This document shows, one piece after another, positions 7,893 to 16,651 of a stretch of DNA of 64,000 nucleotides. The translations under genes and the position numbers were made by a program. The stretch comes from JBFIHF01 sp964411125 (lineage in GTDB: Bacteria > Myxococcota_A > Bradymonadia > Bradymonadales > Bradymonadaceae), in the NCBI GenBank assembly GCA_964411125.1, contig CAYPJU010000003.1:1-64000 (forward strand). Reading direction: 5' to 3'. The notes below the pieces were generated by a model. The model was not told the origin of the DNA, did no database searches, and saw nothing but the letters and a program-made list of their open reading frames with translations. Every line of letters begins with the position of its first letter. Position 1 is the first letter of the stretch.

Positions 7893-10800
7893 TCACTGAG
7901 CTGCGATACAGGTGTTGGCCTCGAGGTTCGCCGGAAGCGTCGCCGTCCCCGTTTCGAACGAGGACCGCAGCCACTGGACGACCTGCATGCGACCGCACTC
8001 GGCGGCGGCCGACTCGGACGCTGGATCCCCCAGGAATCCGTGCGGCGTCCCCGCGGGATATGTCGTGCCGTCGAGGCTGACCCCCATCGTGCGGGCCAGC
8101 AGCTCGGTCGACGAGTTCGGAACGGTCATGTCGTCCGTCACCATCTGAATCATGACCTGCTTGGACGGCATCGGGTCGCCCGCTTCCTGGAACGACTCAC
8201 CGTCGTAGGTGAGTTCCGCCAACGGATCCTTCACCGTGTACGGCGCGAACGTATACGGGTCGACCCACTCCCCGAGCCAGTCAATGAAGTGAATCGCCTG
8301 AACGAACGAGAACGTCCCGGGCATCAACCCGACGCCGTCCAGCAGCGAACTGAACGATGCACTCTCCGTGAGGACGATCCCGAAGTCGCCGCCACCGACG
8401 CTGACGACGGTCGGCACCGGGTTCGGGTCGATCGTCGCGAAGAGGACGCCGACGAACGAGCCGAGCGAAAGTCCGGCGTAGCCGATCTGGCTGTCCGTGT
8501 TGGAGAACGTCGTGCCGAGCGCCGTATTGAGCCCACCGTTCTTGATGATGTCCGTCAGGACGACGAGGTCGATCACGCCCTGCTGGAAGTAAGCGACCGT
8601 CGCAGGGAAGTCCGCGGAGACGAAGCCATCGCCGGAGTTCGCCGGGGTGTCGTCCGGATGAAGCACCATGGAACCCGGAGCGCGCCCACCGTGCAGCGGC
8701 AGATCCATCGCTACCGTGGCGATGCAAGCGGCGGCGAGGTCGTTGGCGAGGGTATGTCCCATCCGCTTTCGGAATCCACCGAGCCCGTGCTGGACCAGCG
8801 CAACGTCGAAGGGTGCAGTGCACCCGTTGGCCGCGTCTGGCAGATAGACGGTCACGCCGACGGTCTCCCGCCCGAGGTTCGCCGCGTCGACGATACGGTT
8901 GTCCGCACCGATCCAGTCGTAGCTGTCGAAACTGACGTCGTGAATCGCGGCGACGTTGCTCATGTCGACCATTGCCGTCATGTCGTCGGGCGCGGCGACC
9001 ATGTCGTCGGTCACCGGCGCGGGATCGGGCGTGATGGCTGGAAGCCCGTCTCCGTCGACCCGTGCGAGGGTGAGCGCCCGGAGCTCCTGCAACGGGCGAT
9101 AGGTCCGACCCGTGTCGAAGGCCCAGGCGTTGTTGATCTCGGTTCGCCCGTACCCGAACAGCAGCGCCACGATGAACAGCTGCTCGAAGTCGCTGCGGCT
9201 CGCCTCCAACACTGCAGCGGTGGCGTTGTCCGGAATCTCTTTGACGGTCTTGTTTCCGTCGGCATCGACGAGCGGATACTCGCTACGGAGGAAGACGAAC
9301 GCCGGGGTCGGCTGAGCGGGGAACCCGTTCCCGCCGATGATGTCGGTGGTCGACAGTCCGGCGACCAGGATGTCCGGCGTCAGCGGCCGCAGGAAATCGA
9401 GCAAGATGTGCCCGTACTCGTAGCGCACCTCGTATTCCTCGGCTGGGAAGAGAGGGGGCGGAATCTCGTCTGCCTCGGCGAACAGCACCGTGTCGGTCGA
9501 GACCGTGTCGAGCTGCGGGGGCGGCCCGAGTGTCGGGATCCAGTGGGTCCCGGTGGTGCTGAACCCTTCGCGCTTTCGAAGCTCGGCGAGCAGCGGCTCG
9601 GTCGCTTCGTTCCCGGGCGGGAGATTGCAGATCGGCTCCTCGTCGGAGCACCCGGAGGTCAAGAGGGTATGGGGGAACGGGATGTTTCCGGCGGCGGGGT
9701 CGAAGACGAGGAACGTGTCGGTCCAGGTCGTCCACGTCCAGGCGGCGGCGAGGTCGTCCCACTCGAGGTCGGTCGCCCCTTCGATCGCGCCGACCGCACC
9801 GCGGAAGAGCGGCCGCACCGCCATCACGGCCGCGGCGTCGGCGTCGGGGACGCGGCTGATGGTCGATTCGTAGCAGTTGAACTCCTGACCTTCTGCGCCG
9901 AACGTGGTGCCGCAGATTCCGCCGCCGTCGCAGGTGTTTCCGACCTCTTCGGCCGTACACGTCCCGACCGCCGTCGCGGGGTCGTTGGGCATCAGCGCGA
10001 GAAGGATCGGAGCCGATGGGGTGAGCGGGAGCTGCGTCCCGTCTTCGTCGAGCGCCGTGGAAAGGACCCCCTTCGTAGCGAACGCGACGTACTTTGCGTT
10101 GTACGCCATCGCGGTGTTCTCGGGGAGCGAGATGAGAATCTCGCCACCGCATTCGCTCATCGAGACGGAGATGCCTTCGACAGGGCCCGGCGAGTCACCG
10201 TCGACGCGCCACAGCTGAACGTTCTCCGGCGTGAGCGTGGCGGGGTCGATCGCCGACGTCACCGGGAGCGTAATCGGCGTCGTCGTCGGCCAGCCGTGAA
10301 GCCCGTCGAGGTACTGATCGAACGTGCCTTGCGCGCACTGGAAGAAGACGCAGCGAGCGCCCAGGCAACGTGCCTGTCGTCCCGGCATCGTGAATTCGGT
10401 GCACTCCTCGTTGCTCTCGCACGAGACCCAGTCGGCGGGCTCCGCGTCGCACGACGGGTCGTTCGCCTGCTCGGGGGTCACGTTCGGGCCGCCGCAGAAG
10501 TTGAGCGCTGCAGCAGGGAACGTCCCATCGGAGTCGAGGGCGATGTCGTTGGGGATCGGGAGCGTCGCGGTGGCGGGATCGAGCACCGTGAACGGGTCGG
10601 TCGCGACCGACCAGGTGAACGCCGCAGCAACATCGTCGCGAGAGATGTCCGCGTCGGCGGCCGCGGCGTAGACCGGAGCGAGCAGCATGCGCAGGCCTTC
10701 GAGCTGAGCCGCCTGCGCCGGATCGTCGTCGAGCACGCTCACCTTCACTTCCTGCGTCTCGAAGTCGAACAGAGGCTCGGGCGACGCCGCGAAGAACAGC

Positions 10801-11342
10801 GCTGCCGATTCGGAGACCGGCTCGCCGTTCGCCCCCTGGACGCCCTTCGTGACGACCGCGGCGTAAGTGGCGCCGAACTGAGGCGTCGCGTCGGGCTGAA
10901 TGATGATGACCGAACCACAGACGTCCGGATTGCAGACGCTTCCCTCTTCGTCGTTCTCCACGTACACCGGGGTCGCGCCGAGCTCCGTCGCGACTCCTCC
11001 GTCGAGGCGCCACAGCTTTACGTTCTCGCCGTTGACGGTGTCAGGATCGAGCGCTCCGGAGAACGGCACGGTGATCGGCGTCGACTCCGACCATCCATGC
11101 AGGCCTCCGAGCCAATCGAGGAAGTCCTTTTCGGCCCCTTCCGTGCCGGACCCGAGGTTCGGCAACGTACCGTCCTCGTCGAGCGCGGCGGTATTGGGGA
11201 GCGGGATCGTGGCGGTCTCCGTGTCGAACACGGCGACGACCTGACCGCCGCTCGGTTCGGGATCGACCGGGATGTCGGGCTGACATCCCCACGTCAGCGT
11301 GGAGACGGCCCCGACCATTAGAATGTGTCGTCGCATCATCAT
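7893..11342 (-). CDS. VolA-like surface lipase/lysophospholipase lipoprotein
   Basis: 1149 residues. The N-terminus ends in a Cys in the context STLTWGC (residue about 20), a probable lipoprotein site. The first two thirds hold at least three repeats of an adhesion-like module: PLPNTAALDEDGT then LDWLGGLHGW, recurring as PIPNDIALDSDGT / LDGLHGWPTTTPI. The last 350 residues are an alpha/beta hydrolase with nucleophile elbow GLSLGS (about 956), an acid candidate in DDMTVPNSS and a histidine in GTPHGFLGD. This layout matches the VolA / Pla-1/cef extracellular lipase group, outer-surface lipoproteins that release fatty acids from phospholipids. The fadL-type gene follows after 34 bp, the VolA-FadL arrangement. 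Regulation is probably from the promoter at 11408-11435. Exact start among three consecutive Met codons is uncertain. Confidence 0.85.
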   Translation of the reverse strand: MMMRRHILMVGAVSTLTWGCQPDIPVDPEPSGGQVVAVFDTETATIPLPNTAALDEDGTLPNLGSGTEGAEKDFLDWLGGLHGWSESTPITVPFSGALDPDTVNGENVKLWRLDGGVATELGATPVYVENDEEGSVCNPDVCGSVIIIQPDATPQFGATYAAVVTKGVQGANGEPVSESAALFFAASPEPLFDFETQEVKVSVLDDDPAQAAQLEGLRMLLAPVYAAAADADISRDDVAAAFTWSVATDPFTVLDPATATLPIPNDIALDSDGTFPAAALNFCGGPNVTPEQANDPSCDAEPADWVSCESNEECTEFTMPGRQARCLGARCVFFQCAQGTFDQYLDGLHGWPTTTPITLPVTSAIDPATLTPENVQLWRVDGDSPGPVEGISVSMSECGGEILISLPENTAMAYNAKYVAFATKGVLSTALDEDGTQLPLTPSAPILLALMPNDPATAVGTCTAEEVGNTCDGGGICGTTFGAEGQEFNCYESTISRVPDADAAAVMAVRPLFRGAVGAIEGATDLEWDDLAAAWTWTTWTDTFLVFDPAAGNIPFPHTLLTSGCSDEEPICNLPPGNEATEPLLAELRKREGFSTTGTHWIPTLGPPPQLDTVSTDTVLFAEADEIPPPLFPAEEYEVRYEYGHILLDFLRPLTPDILVAGLSTTDIIGGNGFPAQPTPAFVFLRSEYPLVDADGNKTVKEIPDNATAAVLEASRSDFEQLFIVALLFGYGRTEINNAWAFDTGRTYRPLQELRALTLARVDGDGLPAITPDPAPVTDDMVAAPDDMTAMVDMSNVAAIHDVSFDSYDWIGADNRIVDAANLGRETVGVTVYLPDAANGCTAPFDVALVQHGLGGFRKRMGHTLANDLAAACIATVAMDLPLHGGRAPGSMVLHPDDTPANSGDGFVSADFPATVAYFQQGVIDLVVLTDIIKNGGLNTALGTTFSNTDSQIGYAGLSLGSFVGVLFATIDPNPVPTVVSVGGGDFGIVLTESASFSSLLDGVGLMPGTFSFVQAIHFIDWLGEWVDPYTFAPYTVKDPLAELTYDGESFQEAGDPMPSKQVMIQMVTDDMTVPNSSTELLARTMGVSLDGTTYPAGTPHGFLGDPASESAAAECGRMQVVQWLRSSFETGTATLPANLEANTCIAAQ

Positions 11343-11407
11343 GACTCTCGAAGATCCGCCGGCATTGGCGGTAAAGTTCCCTTTCGGATTGTGAATCGAG
11401 CGGCGCC

Positions 11408-11435
11408 ATCATATGCCAAGGTCGATCGGTTTCAA
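11408..11435 (-). promoter_or_regulatory. Sigma-70-type promoter for the lipase-fadL operon
   Basis: On the minus strand, TTGAAA (11435-11430) and TATGAT (11413-11408) are separated by 16 bp; each hexamer matches the consensus at five of six positions. The predicted start near 11401 gives a leader of about 60 nt before the lipase ATG. Confidence 0.6.
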
Positions 11436-11540
11436 GCGAAAACCGAGACACCTTATTATGCGAGTCGCTCGTCGGGCCCCGAACCGATGAATTGGGTGGC
11501 TCGGCCCCACAGCCGGATGTGTCGCCACGATCGTACCCCC

Positions 11541-11570
11541 TTGAAGACCCGTATCGCTTGGTGGTATAGC
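11541..11570 (+). promoter_or_regulatory. Sigma-70-type promoter for the bactofilin operon
   Basis: TTGAAG (11541-11546) and TATAGC (11565-11570) with 18 bp between, plus a TG just before the -10 (extended -10). It lies about 70 bp upstream of the first bactofilin and is divergent from the lipase promoter. Confidence 0.5.
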
Positions 11571-11640
11571 GGAAACACGCACCACCATGATGCACTCGAC
11601 AACGGAAGTCGGTGGTGTGCGGCCTTCCAAGGAGGACACG

Positions 11641-11967
11641 ATGGCTGAATGCACGATTGGGCCCGGTATCATCGTCAACGGGCGAGTCACCGGAAACGCC
11701 GCCGTCTTCGTCTTGGGACGTCTCGAAGGAGAGGTCGTGCTCGACAGCGAGTTCGTCGTGCAACCCGGAGGCATCGTCGTCGCCAACGTCGAAGCCGACA
11801 ACATCTCCATCCACGGAACATTGAACGGAACGATCGTCGCTCGCGACACCGTACGGCTCTGCGCAGGCTGCGCAGTGACCGGCGACATCCGTGCACCGAC
11901 CGTGGTCGTCGAACAGGGCGCCCGCCTCATGGGCGACGTAGACATGGACGTGCAAATCCCCAACTGA
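11641..11967 (+). CDS. Bactofilin 1 of 3
   Basis: 108 residues, almost entirely the bactofilin beta-helix core: IGPGIIVNGRVTG, then LGRLEGEVVLDSEFVV, GGIVVANVEADNISIHG, TGDIRAPTVVVEQGA. Bactofilins polymerise without nucleotide into filaments used as scaffolds in cell shape, polarity and, in Myxococcus, chromosome-segregation machinery. I chose the ATG at 11641 because AAGGAGGA lies six bases upstream, the strongest ribosome site in the operon. The protein has no membrane-targeting N-terminal extension. The second bactofilin starts 15 bp downstream. Compared with the usual 110-190 residues it is a minimal version lacking flanking disordered tails. Confidence 0.88.
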   Translation: MAECTIGPGIIVNGRVTGNAAVFVLGRLEGEVVLDSEFVVQPGGIVVANVEADNISIHGTLNGTIVARDTVRLCAGCAVTGDIRAPTVVVEQGARLMGDVDMDVQIPN

Positions 11968-11981
11968 CAAGGAGTGGGAAC

Positions 11982-12305
11982 ATGACGGAAACGATCATCG
12001 GAAAAGGAATCGTCATCGACGGCGAAATCATGGGGAGCGAACCCGTGATCGTCGAGGGGATGGTCAAAGGACGCATCGCGCTCGACTCGACGATCGTCGT
12101 CGCACAGGGCGGCATCGTGGAGGCAGACCTCGACTCGGACGACGTCGAGATCAGCGGACAGGTCACCGGAAACGTCACGGCTCGCGGCCTGGCGGAGCTC
12201 AAGGGTGACAGCCGTATGGTCGGCGACATTCGCGCGCCCCGCATCCTCATCAGCGACGGAGCGGGCTTCAAGGGACACATCGACATGGACGTGGTGGACC
12301 GATGA
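11982..12305 (+). CDS. Bactofilin 2 of 3
   Basis: 107 residues and clearly paralogous to its neighbours: IGKGIVIDGEIMGSEPVIVEG, then ALDSTIVVAQGGIVEADLDSDDVEISGQ and VGDIRAPRILISDGAGFKGHIDMDV. Like bactofilin 1 it is core only, with very short ends. AAGGAG precedes the ATG. The stop overlaps the next gene's ATG (ATGA, 12302-12305), so bactofilins 2 and 3 are translationally coupled, which would keep their stoichiometry fixed. A mixed filament or sequential co-assembly of the three is the natural inference; nothing in the sequence proves it. Confidence 0.88.
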   Translation: MTETIIGKGIVIDGEIMGSEPVIVEGMVKGRIALDSTIVVAQGGIVEADLDSDDVEISGQVTGNVTARGLAELKGDSRMVGDIRAPRILISDGAGFKGHIDMDVVDR

Positions 12306-13111
12306 CGACGACGATTGGACCGAACACTCTCGTAAACGGACACCTCGAAGGGAACGGTGAAGTCGTCGTCGAAGGACGAATTCACGGAACGGTGGTCCTC
12401 GACGACACCCTCCTCGTGCTCGACGGAGGCTTCGTCTCCGCCGACGTCGAGGTCGACACCATCGTCGTGGAGGGCGCCTTCGCCGGCTCGATCCGCGCGT
12501 CCCGGCTCGTACACCTGCGCGCCTCCTCGAACGTCGAGGCGCACATCGTCTGCCAGAACGTCCGCATCGACCCCGGGGCCCGCTTCAAGGGTCGCGTCGA
12601 GATGGACCTCGCGGCCGAGCCCGCCGCACGCACCGTCGAAGAGACACCGCGACCCGCGACGACGGCCACCACCAGCCGTCCACGCTACGAGTCGAACACA
12701 CGCGACATTCGCTCGACCACCGTGGCCCGTCCGGCGCCCCGGCGCACCGAGCCGCCCCGTTCGTACGACACCCGAACCGCCGAGCACGCGCGCCAGGCCG
12801 CGCCGGTCCAGCGTATCGAACGCGCCGAGCCGAGCCCGCCCGCACCTCGGGAACCCGAACCGGTCGTCTCGCGGGCGCCCAAACCGAGCCCGCAGCCGCC
12901 CGCTCCGCAAAAGGCCGCCCCGACTCCGCCCCCTCAACGGCAGCCGGAGCCAAAACCGACCAACGGAGCGACGAATGGCTCGAACGGAGCCGTCTTCGGC
13001 GATCCCGACGAACTCACCGTCAAAGAGCTTCGTGACATGCTGAAGGAGCACGACCTCCCGGTCAGCGGCACCAAGCAGGAACTCGTCGACCGTCTCCGAG
13101 AGAACGCGTGA
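12302..13111 (+). CDS. Bactofilin 3 with Pro-rich linker and C-terminal SAP motif
   Basis: 269 residues in three parts. Residues 1-105 are a bactofilin core (TIGPNTLVNGHLEGNGEVVV, FKGRVEMDL). Residues about 106-232 are a disordered Pro/Arg/Glu linker. Residues about 236-269 read LTVKELRDMLKEHDLPVSG then TKQELVDRLRENA, a helix-turn-helix pattern that closely fits the SAP motif, a small DNA-binding module, also found in bacterial Rho-like and scaffold proteins. The protein could therefore tie a bactofilin filament to DNA. This start overlaps bactofilin 2 by 4 bp, and its stop overlaps the pyrE GTG. LEM/HeH-like folds are alternatives to SAP. I am confident of the architecture, less so of DNA binding. 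Confidence 0.85.
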   Translation: MTTTIGPNTLVNGHLEGNGEVVVEGRIHGTVVLDDTLLVLDGGFVSADVEVDTIVVEGAFAGSIRASRLVHLRASSNVEAHIVCQNVRIDPGARFKGRVEMDLAAEPAARTVEETPRPATTATTSRPRYESNTRDIRSTTVARPAPRRTEPPRSYDTRTAEHARQAAPVQRIERAEPSPPAPREPEPVVSRAPKPSPQPPAPQKAAPTPPPQRQPEPKPTNGATNGSNGAVFGDPDELTVKELRDMLKEHDLPVSGTKQELVDRLRENA

Positions 13112-13662
13112 ACCCCCGCGCCGAGCTCCTCCAGTTGCTCCGGCGTCTGTCGGTGCAACACGGGGAGTTCACCCTCGCCTCCGGCGCGACTTCGTCCCAC
13201 TACGTCGACGTCCGAAAGACCGTCTTGAACGGCCGCGGCGCAGTACTCTGCGGTCGCCTCCTCGTCGACGAACTCGAACGTTGCGCCCCCGATGCGAAGG
13301 GCGCGGGAGGGATGACGCTCGGCGCCGACCCCGTCGTCTCCGCGATCATCGTCGACGCTTCCCACCGTGGTCGCGAACTCGACGGCGTCATCGTCCGCAA
13401 AGAAGCAAAGGACCACGGAATGCAGGGACGCCTCGTCATCGGCGGCGAGCTCGGCGAATCCGACGAGCTGGTCGTCGTCGACGACGTCGTCACGACCGCC
13501 GGTTCCACGTTGCAGGCCATCGAGGCGCTCCGACACGCCGGCTTCGTCGTGCATCACGCCCTCGCGGTCGTCGACCGCGAGGGAGGCGGACGCCAGCGGC
13601 TCGCCGACGCCGGGGTCCAACTCCACGCCCTCTTTTCGATCGGCGAGCTTGTCGACCGCTGA
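13108..13662 (+). CDS. pyrE: Orotate phosphoribosyltransferase
   Basis: 184 residues. It converts orotate plus PRPP to OMP in pyrimidine synthesis. The PRPP-binding loop VVVDDVVTTAGST (122-134), the VRKEAKDHG block (97-104, with the catalytic Lys/His of the family) and GGMTLGADPV at 67-75 are all present, so it should be active. The start is the GTG at 13108, overlapping the bactofilin 3 stop (GTGA), so it is translated by coupling to the scaffold operon. That is an unusual place for pyrE. Length is slightly short for the family (about 190-215) but no core motif is missing. Confidence 0.88.
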   Translation: MNPRAELLQLLRRLSVQHGEFTLASGATSSHYVDVRKTVLNGRGAVLCGRLLVDELERCAPDAKGAGGMTLGADPVVSAIIVDASHRGRELDGVIVRKEAKDHGMQGRLVIGGELGESDELVVVDDVVTTAGSTLQAIEALRHAGFVVHHALAVVDREGGGRQRLADAGVQLHALFSIGELVDR

Positions 13663-13683
13663 CGTGTCGCGCACACTGTCTCC

Positions 13684-14541
13684 ATGCAGCGCACCGGCTA
13701 TCACATCGCAGACGACGGAACGCCCATCTGGTGGGGAACGATCGGCACTGGCCCGCCCCTCGTTCTCTGCGACGGCTTCGCGTGCGACGGCTTCATCTGG
13801 CCCTACCTGATCGACCATTTTCACGAAGACTTCCAGATCATCCGTTGGCACTACCGCGGACACGGGCAGAGCGGGACGCCGGAGGAAGAACACGAGGTCT
13901 CGATCGACCGCGTCTGCCGCGACCTCGAGGGTCTCCTGGGCGACCTCGGAGTGTCGGACCCCATCCTGCTCGGGCACTCGATGGGGGTGCAGGTCATCCT
14001 GCAGTACGCGGGGACCCACCCCGACGTCCGCGCGATCGTCCCGATCTGCGGGACGTACAAGCGACCGCTCGATACGTGGCACAACAACGATCGGCTCAAG
14101 ACCGCCCTCCCCTTCATCGATCGGCTCATCCAGGCCGCGCCGGATCAACTTCAGTCGGTGTGGGAGTACCTGACCCCCAGCCGCTTCTCGCTTCTCGCTT
14201 CGCGCATCGAGATCAACGCTCGCCTGGTCCGCTCCGGTGATTTCCTGCCGTATCTGGAGCATGTCGCGCAGATGAACCTCAAGGTGTTCATCCGGATGCT
14301 CAAGGAGCTCTCGGACCATTCGGCCGAAGAGCTGCTGCCCCGGATCGCCTCGCCCGCGCTCGTCATCGCGGGTGAAAACGACACCTTCACGCCACTTTAT
14401 CGTTCCGAAGAAATGGCTTCCCTGATGCCGGACAGCGATCTACTGATAGTTCCGTCCGGCACGCACATCGCCCCGCTCGAGCTCCCCGAGCTCGTCAACG
14501 GAGCGGTGGAGAAGTTCCTCACGAGGTCCAATCTGACGTAA
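13684..14541 (+). CDS. Alpha/beta-fold hydrolase
   Basis: 285 residues. The nucleophile elbow GHSMG (residues about 97-101), the oxyanion strand LVLCDGFACDG, the RGHGQS motif after strand 4, an acid in AGENDTFTP and a late His in SGTHIAPLE give a complete catalytic triad. The cap region between about 130 and 200 is helical. This is a cytosolic serine hydrolase of the broad esterase / haloalkane-dehalogenase-like class; the substrate cannot be read from sequence. It follows pyrE by 21 bp and precedes sctV by 19 bp in the same operon. No Shine-Dalgarno is obvious before the ATG at 13684. Confidence 0.75.
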   Translation: MQRTGYHIADDGTPIWWGTIGTGPPLVLCDGFACDGFIWPYLIDHFHEDFQIIRWHYRGHGQSGTPEEEHEVSIDRVCRDLEGLLGDLGVSDPILLGHSMGVQVILQYAGTHPDVRAIVPICGTYKRPLDTWHNNDRLKTALPFIDRLIQAAPDQLQSVWEYLTPSRFSLLASRIEINARLVRSGDFLPYLEHVAQMNLKVFIRMLKELSDHSAEELLPRIASPALVIAGENDTFTPLYRSEEMASLMPDSDLLIVPSGTHIAPLELPELVNGAVEKFLTRSNLT

Positions 14542-14560
14542 CGCGCGGGGGCGCGAGGGG

Positions 14561-16630
14561 ATGAACGAAACACTTCGAAAGTACAGCGACCTGGCGCTCG
14601 CGGCGGTCGTCGTCGGCATGGTCGGCATGATGATCGTGCCGCTCCCGACCGGCCTCCTCGACCTACTGCTCTCGCTCAACATCACCATCGCCGTGGTGCT
14701 GCTCCTGGTCAGCCTCTACGTGCCGCACGCGCTGCGCATCTCGACGTTCCCGTCGATCCTTCTCCTCACCACGCTCTTCCGGCTGGCGCTCAACGTCTCT
14801 TCGACGCGTCTGATCCTGTTGCAGGCCGACGCCGGCGATGTCATCGAGGCGTTCGGCAACTTCGTCGTCGCGGGCAACTACGTCGTCGGCGCCGTCATCT
14901 TCCTGATCCTCACGATCATCCAGTTTCTCGTCGTGGCGAAAGGCGCCGAGCGGGTCTCCGAGGTTGCCGCGCGCTTCACCCTGGACGCGATGCCCGGGAA
15001 ACAGATGGCGATCGACGCCGACCTTCGTGCCGGAGCTTTCGGCCTCGAAGAGGCCCGCCGGAGGCGCTCCGAGCTACAGCGGGAGAGCCAGCTCTACGGG
15101 GCGATGGACGGAGCGATGAAGTTCGTGAAGGGGGACGCGATCGCCTCGGTGATCATCACCTCGATCAACATCGTCGCCGGGATGGTCGTGGGTATCGCTC
15201 AGCTGGAGATGTCCGCCGTCGACGCGGCGCAGACATACACGATCCTCACGATCGGAGACGGGCTAGTCTCGCAGATTCCAGCGCTATTGATCGCGGTCAC
15301 AGCGGGGGTGATCGTGACCCGAGTCGCGAGCGCCGACGAGAGCGCCAACCTCGGCGCCGACATCTTCGGCCAGGTGACGGCGTATCCTCGAGCACTGGCG
15401 ATCGCAGGTGCACTGCTCTTCGGCCTCGCGCTGGTTCCCGGGCTGCCGACAGCCCCCTTCAGCCTTCTCGGCCTGGCAGTCCTCACCCTGGCGTGGAAGC
15501 TGACGCGACCGACTCCCGTCCCCGCCACCGACGTCGCCCGCGAAGAGGCCGAACATGCCGCGCGCAACGAGAAGAAGCAGGCACAGAAGCTATTCCCCGC
15601 CGTCACCCCGATCAGCCTCGACGTCGACCGGGAGCTGTCGGACGCGATCGGGGATGAAGGTTTCGACTGGCTCGAGGAGAAGATCCCTGCCCTCCGTGAG
15701 GCAATCTTCGCCGAGCTAGGGGTGAAACTTCCTGCGATTCGGGTTCGAAAGAACGCCCGAGTTCGTACCTCGTTCGTCATCTGTCTGGACGAAGTTCCCC
15801 TCGAAGCGGGGGACTACCCTCTGGGGGACATCCTGGTCGCCGGCTCCAACCGCGAGCTGGAGGCATACGGGCTCGCCGGTGACGAGACCAGGAACCCCGG
15901 CACGCGTCAGCCCGCCACCTGGGTCCCACGGGAGCGGCTGGGAGCCGTGGTGCTCGACCGGCAGACGTGGAACCCCGAGCAATATCTCTTGCTACGCCTC
16001 GCTACGATGGCGCGCAGTCATGCCGCCGAGTTCGTCGATGTCCAGACGACCCAGAGGCTGCTGGAGCAGCTCGAAGGTCCCTTCCCGGCCCTCGTCGCGG
16101 AGGTCATCCCGAAGATCGTCGGGCCCAACGAGCTGACCGAGATTTTGCGCCGCCTGGTCCGCGAGTCGATCTCGATCAGAAACATGCGCCTCATCCTGCA
16201 GACCCTGGCCGAACGCGGAGTCTCGACCCGCGACCCCGTGGAGCTCGCCGAGATCGTCCGCGAGGGCCTGAGCCGCTACATCACTCACAAATACTCTCGG
16301 GCGGACGGGACGATGGCGGTCTACCTCGTGGACCGCAACATCGAGGACATGATCGCAGGTGCCGTCCGCTCCACCGAGCGGGGCGTCTATCTCGCGCTCC
16401 CCCCGGAGGTGACGCGGGAGATTCTGGAGGCGGTGAAAACCGCGGCCGAGCCCGACCTCGCGCACGGGCGGCTCCCGGTGCTCCTCACGGATCAACGCGT
16501 CCGCCGTTTCTTGAAGCGGCTCGTCTCCGTCGAGATGCCCGAAACCGCCGTGCTGGCATTTCAAGAACTCGATCCGTCGCTCGACGTGCAGCCGCTGGGA
16601 AGAGTATCGGTCGGTAGGCCCCCCGGGTAG
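14561..16630 (+). CDS. sctV: Solitary type III secretion export gate (SctV/FlhA family)
   Basis: 689 residues, full length for the family (about 680-700). The N-terminal half has eight predicted transmembrane segments and the FHIPEP family signature (FPSILLLTTLFRLALNVS then TRLIL). ESQLYGAMDGAMKFVKGDAI and KGAERVSEVAARF match SctV (injectisome) more closely than FlhA, which has a different residue pattern there. The C-terminal half (from about 340) is the cytoplasmic nonamer-ring domain, intact to GRVSVGRPPG. In a type III system it is the inner-membrane export gate. No sctR/S/T/U, ATPase or needle gene is in the window, so the rest of the system must lie elsewhere or this is an orphan. GAGGGG precedes the ATG. 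Confidence 0.85.
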   Translation: MNETLRKYSDLALAAVVVGMVGMMIVPLPTGLLDLLLSLNITIAVVLLLVSLYVPHALRISTFPSILLLTTLFRLALNVSSTRLILLQADAGDVIEAFGNFVVAGNYVVGAVIFLILTIIQFLVVAKGAERVSEVAARFTLDAMPGKQMAIDADLRAGAFGLEEARRRRSELQRESQLYGAMDGAMKFVKGDAIASVIITSINIVAGMVVGIAQLEMSAVDAAQTYTILTIGDGLVSQIPALLIAVTAGVIVTRVASADESANLGADIFGQVTAYPRALAIAGALLFGLALVPGLPTAPFSLLGLAVLTLAWKLTRPTPVPATDVAREEAEHAARNEKKQAQKLFPAVTPISLDVDRELSDAIGDEGFDWLEEKIPALREAIFAELGVKLPAIRVRKNARVRTSFVICLDEVPLEAGDYPLGDILVAGSNRELEAYGLAGDETRNPGTRQPATWVPRERLGAVVLDRQTWNPEQYLLLRLATMARSHAAEFVDVQTTQRLLEQLEGPFPALVAEVIPKIVGPNELTEILRRLVRESISIRNMRLILQTLAERGVSTRDPVELAEIVREGLSRYITHKYSRADGTMAVYLVDRNIEDMIAGAVRSTERGVYLALPPEVTREILEAVKTAAEPDLAHGRLPVLLTDQRVRRFLKRLVSVEMPETAVLAFQELDPSLDVQPLGRVSVGRPPG

Positions 16631-16651
16631 GCTCGCGGAGCGCGCCTTCAG

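Noticed and set aside
7752..11321. 1189-codon open frame on the plus strand, antisense to the lipase
   Set aside because: Product is Arg/Glu/Val-rich without domains, and is the usual mirror frame of a high-GC gene; the minus strand carries signal peptide, repeats and triad.
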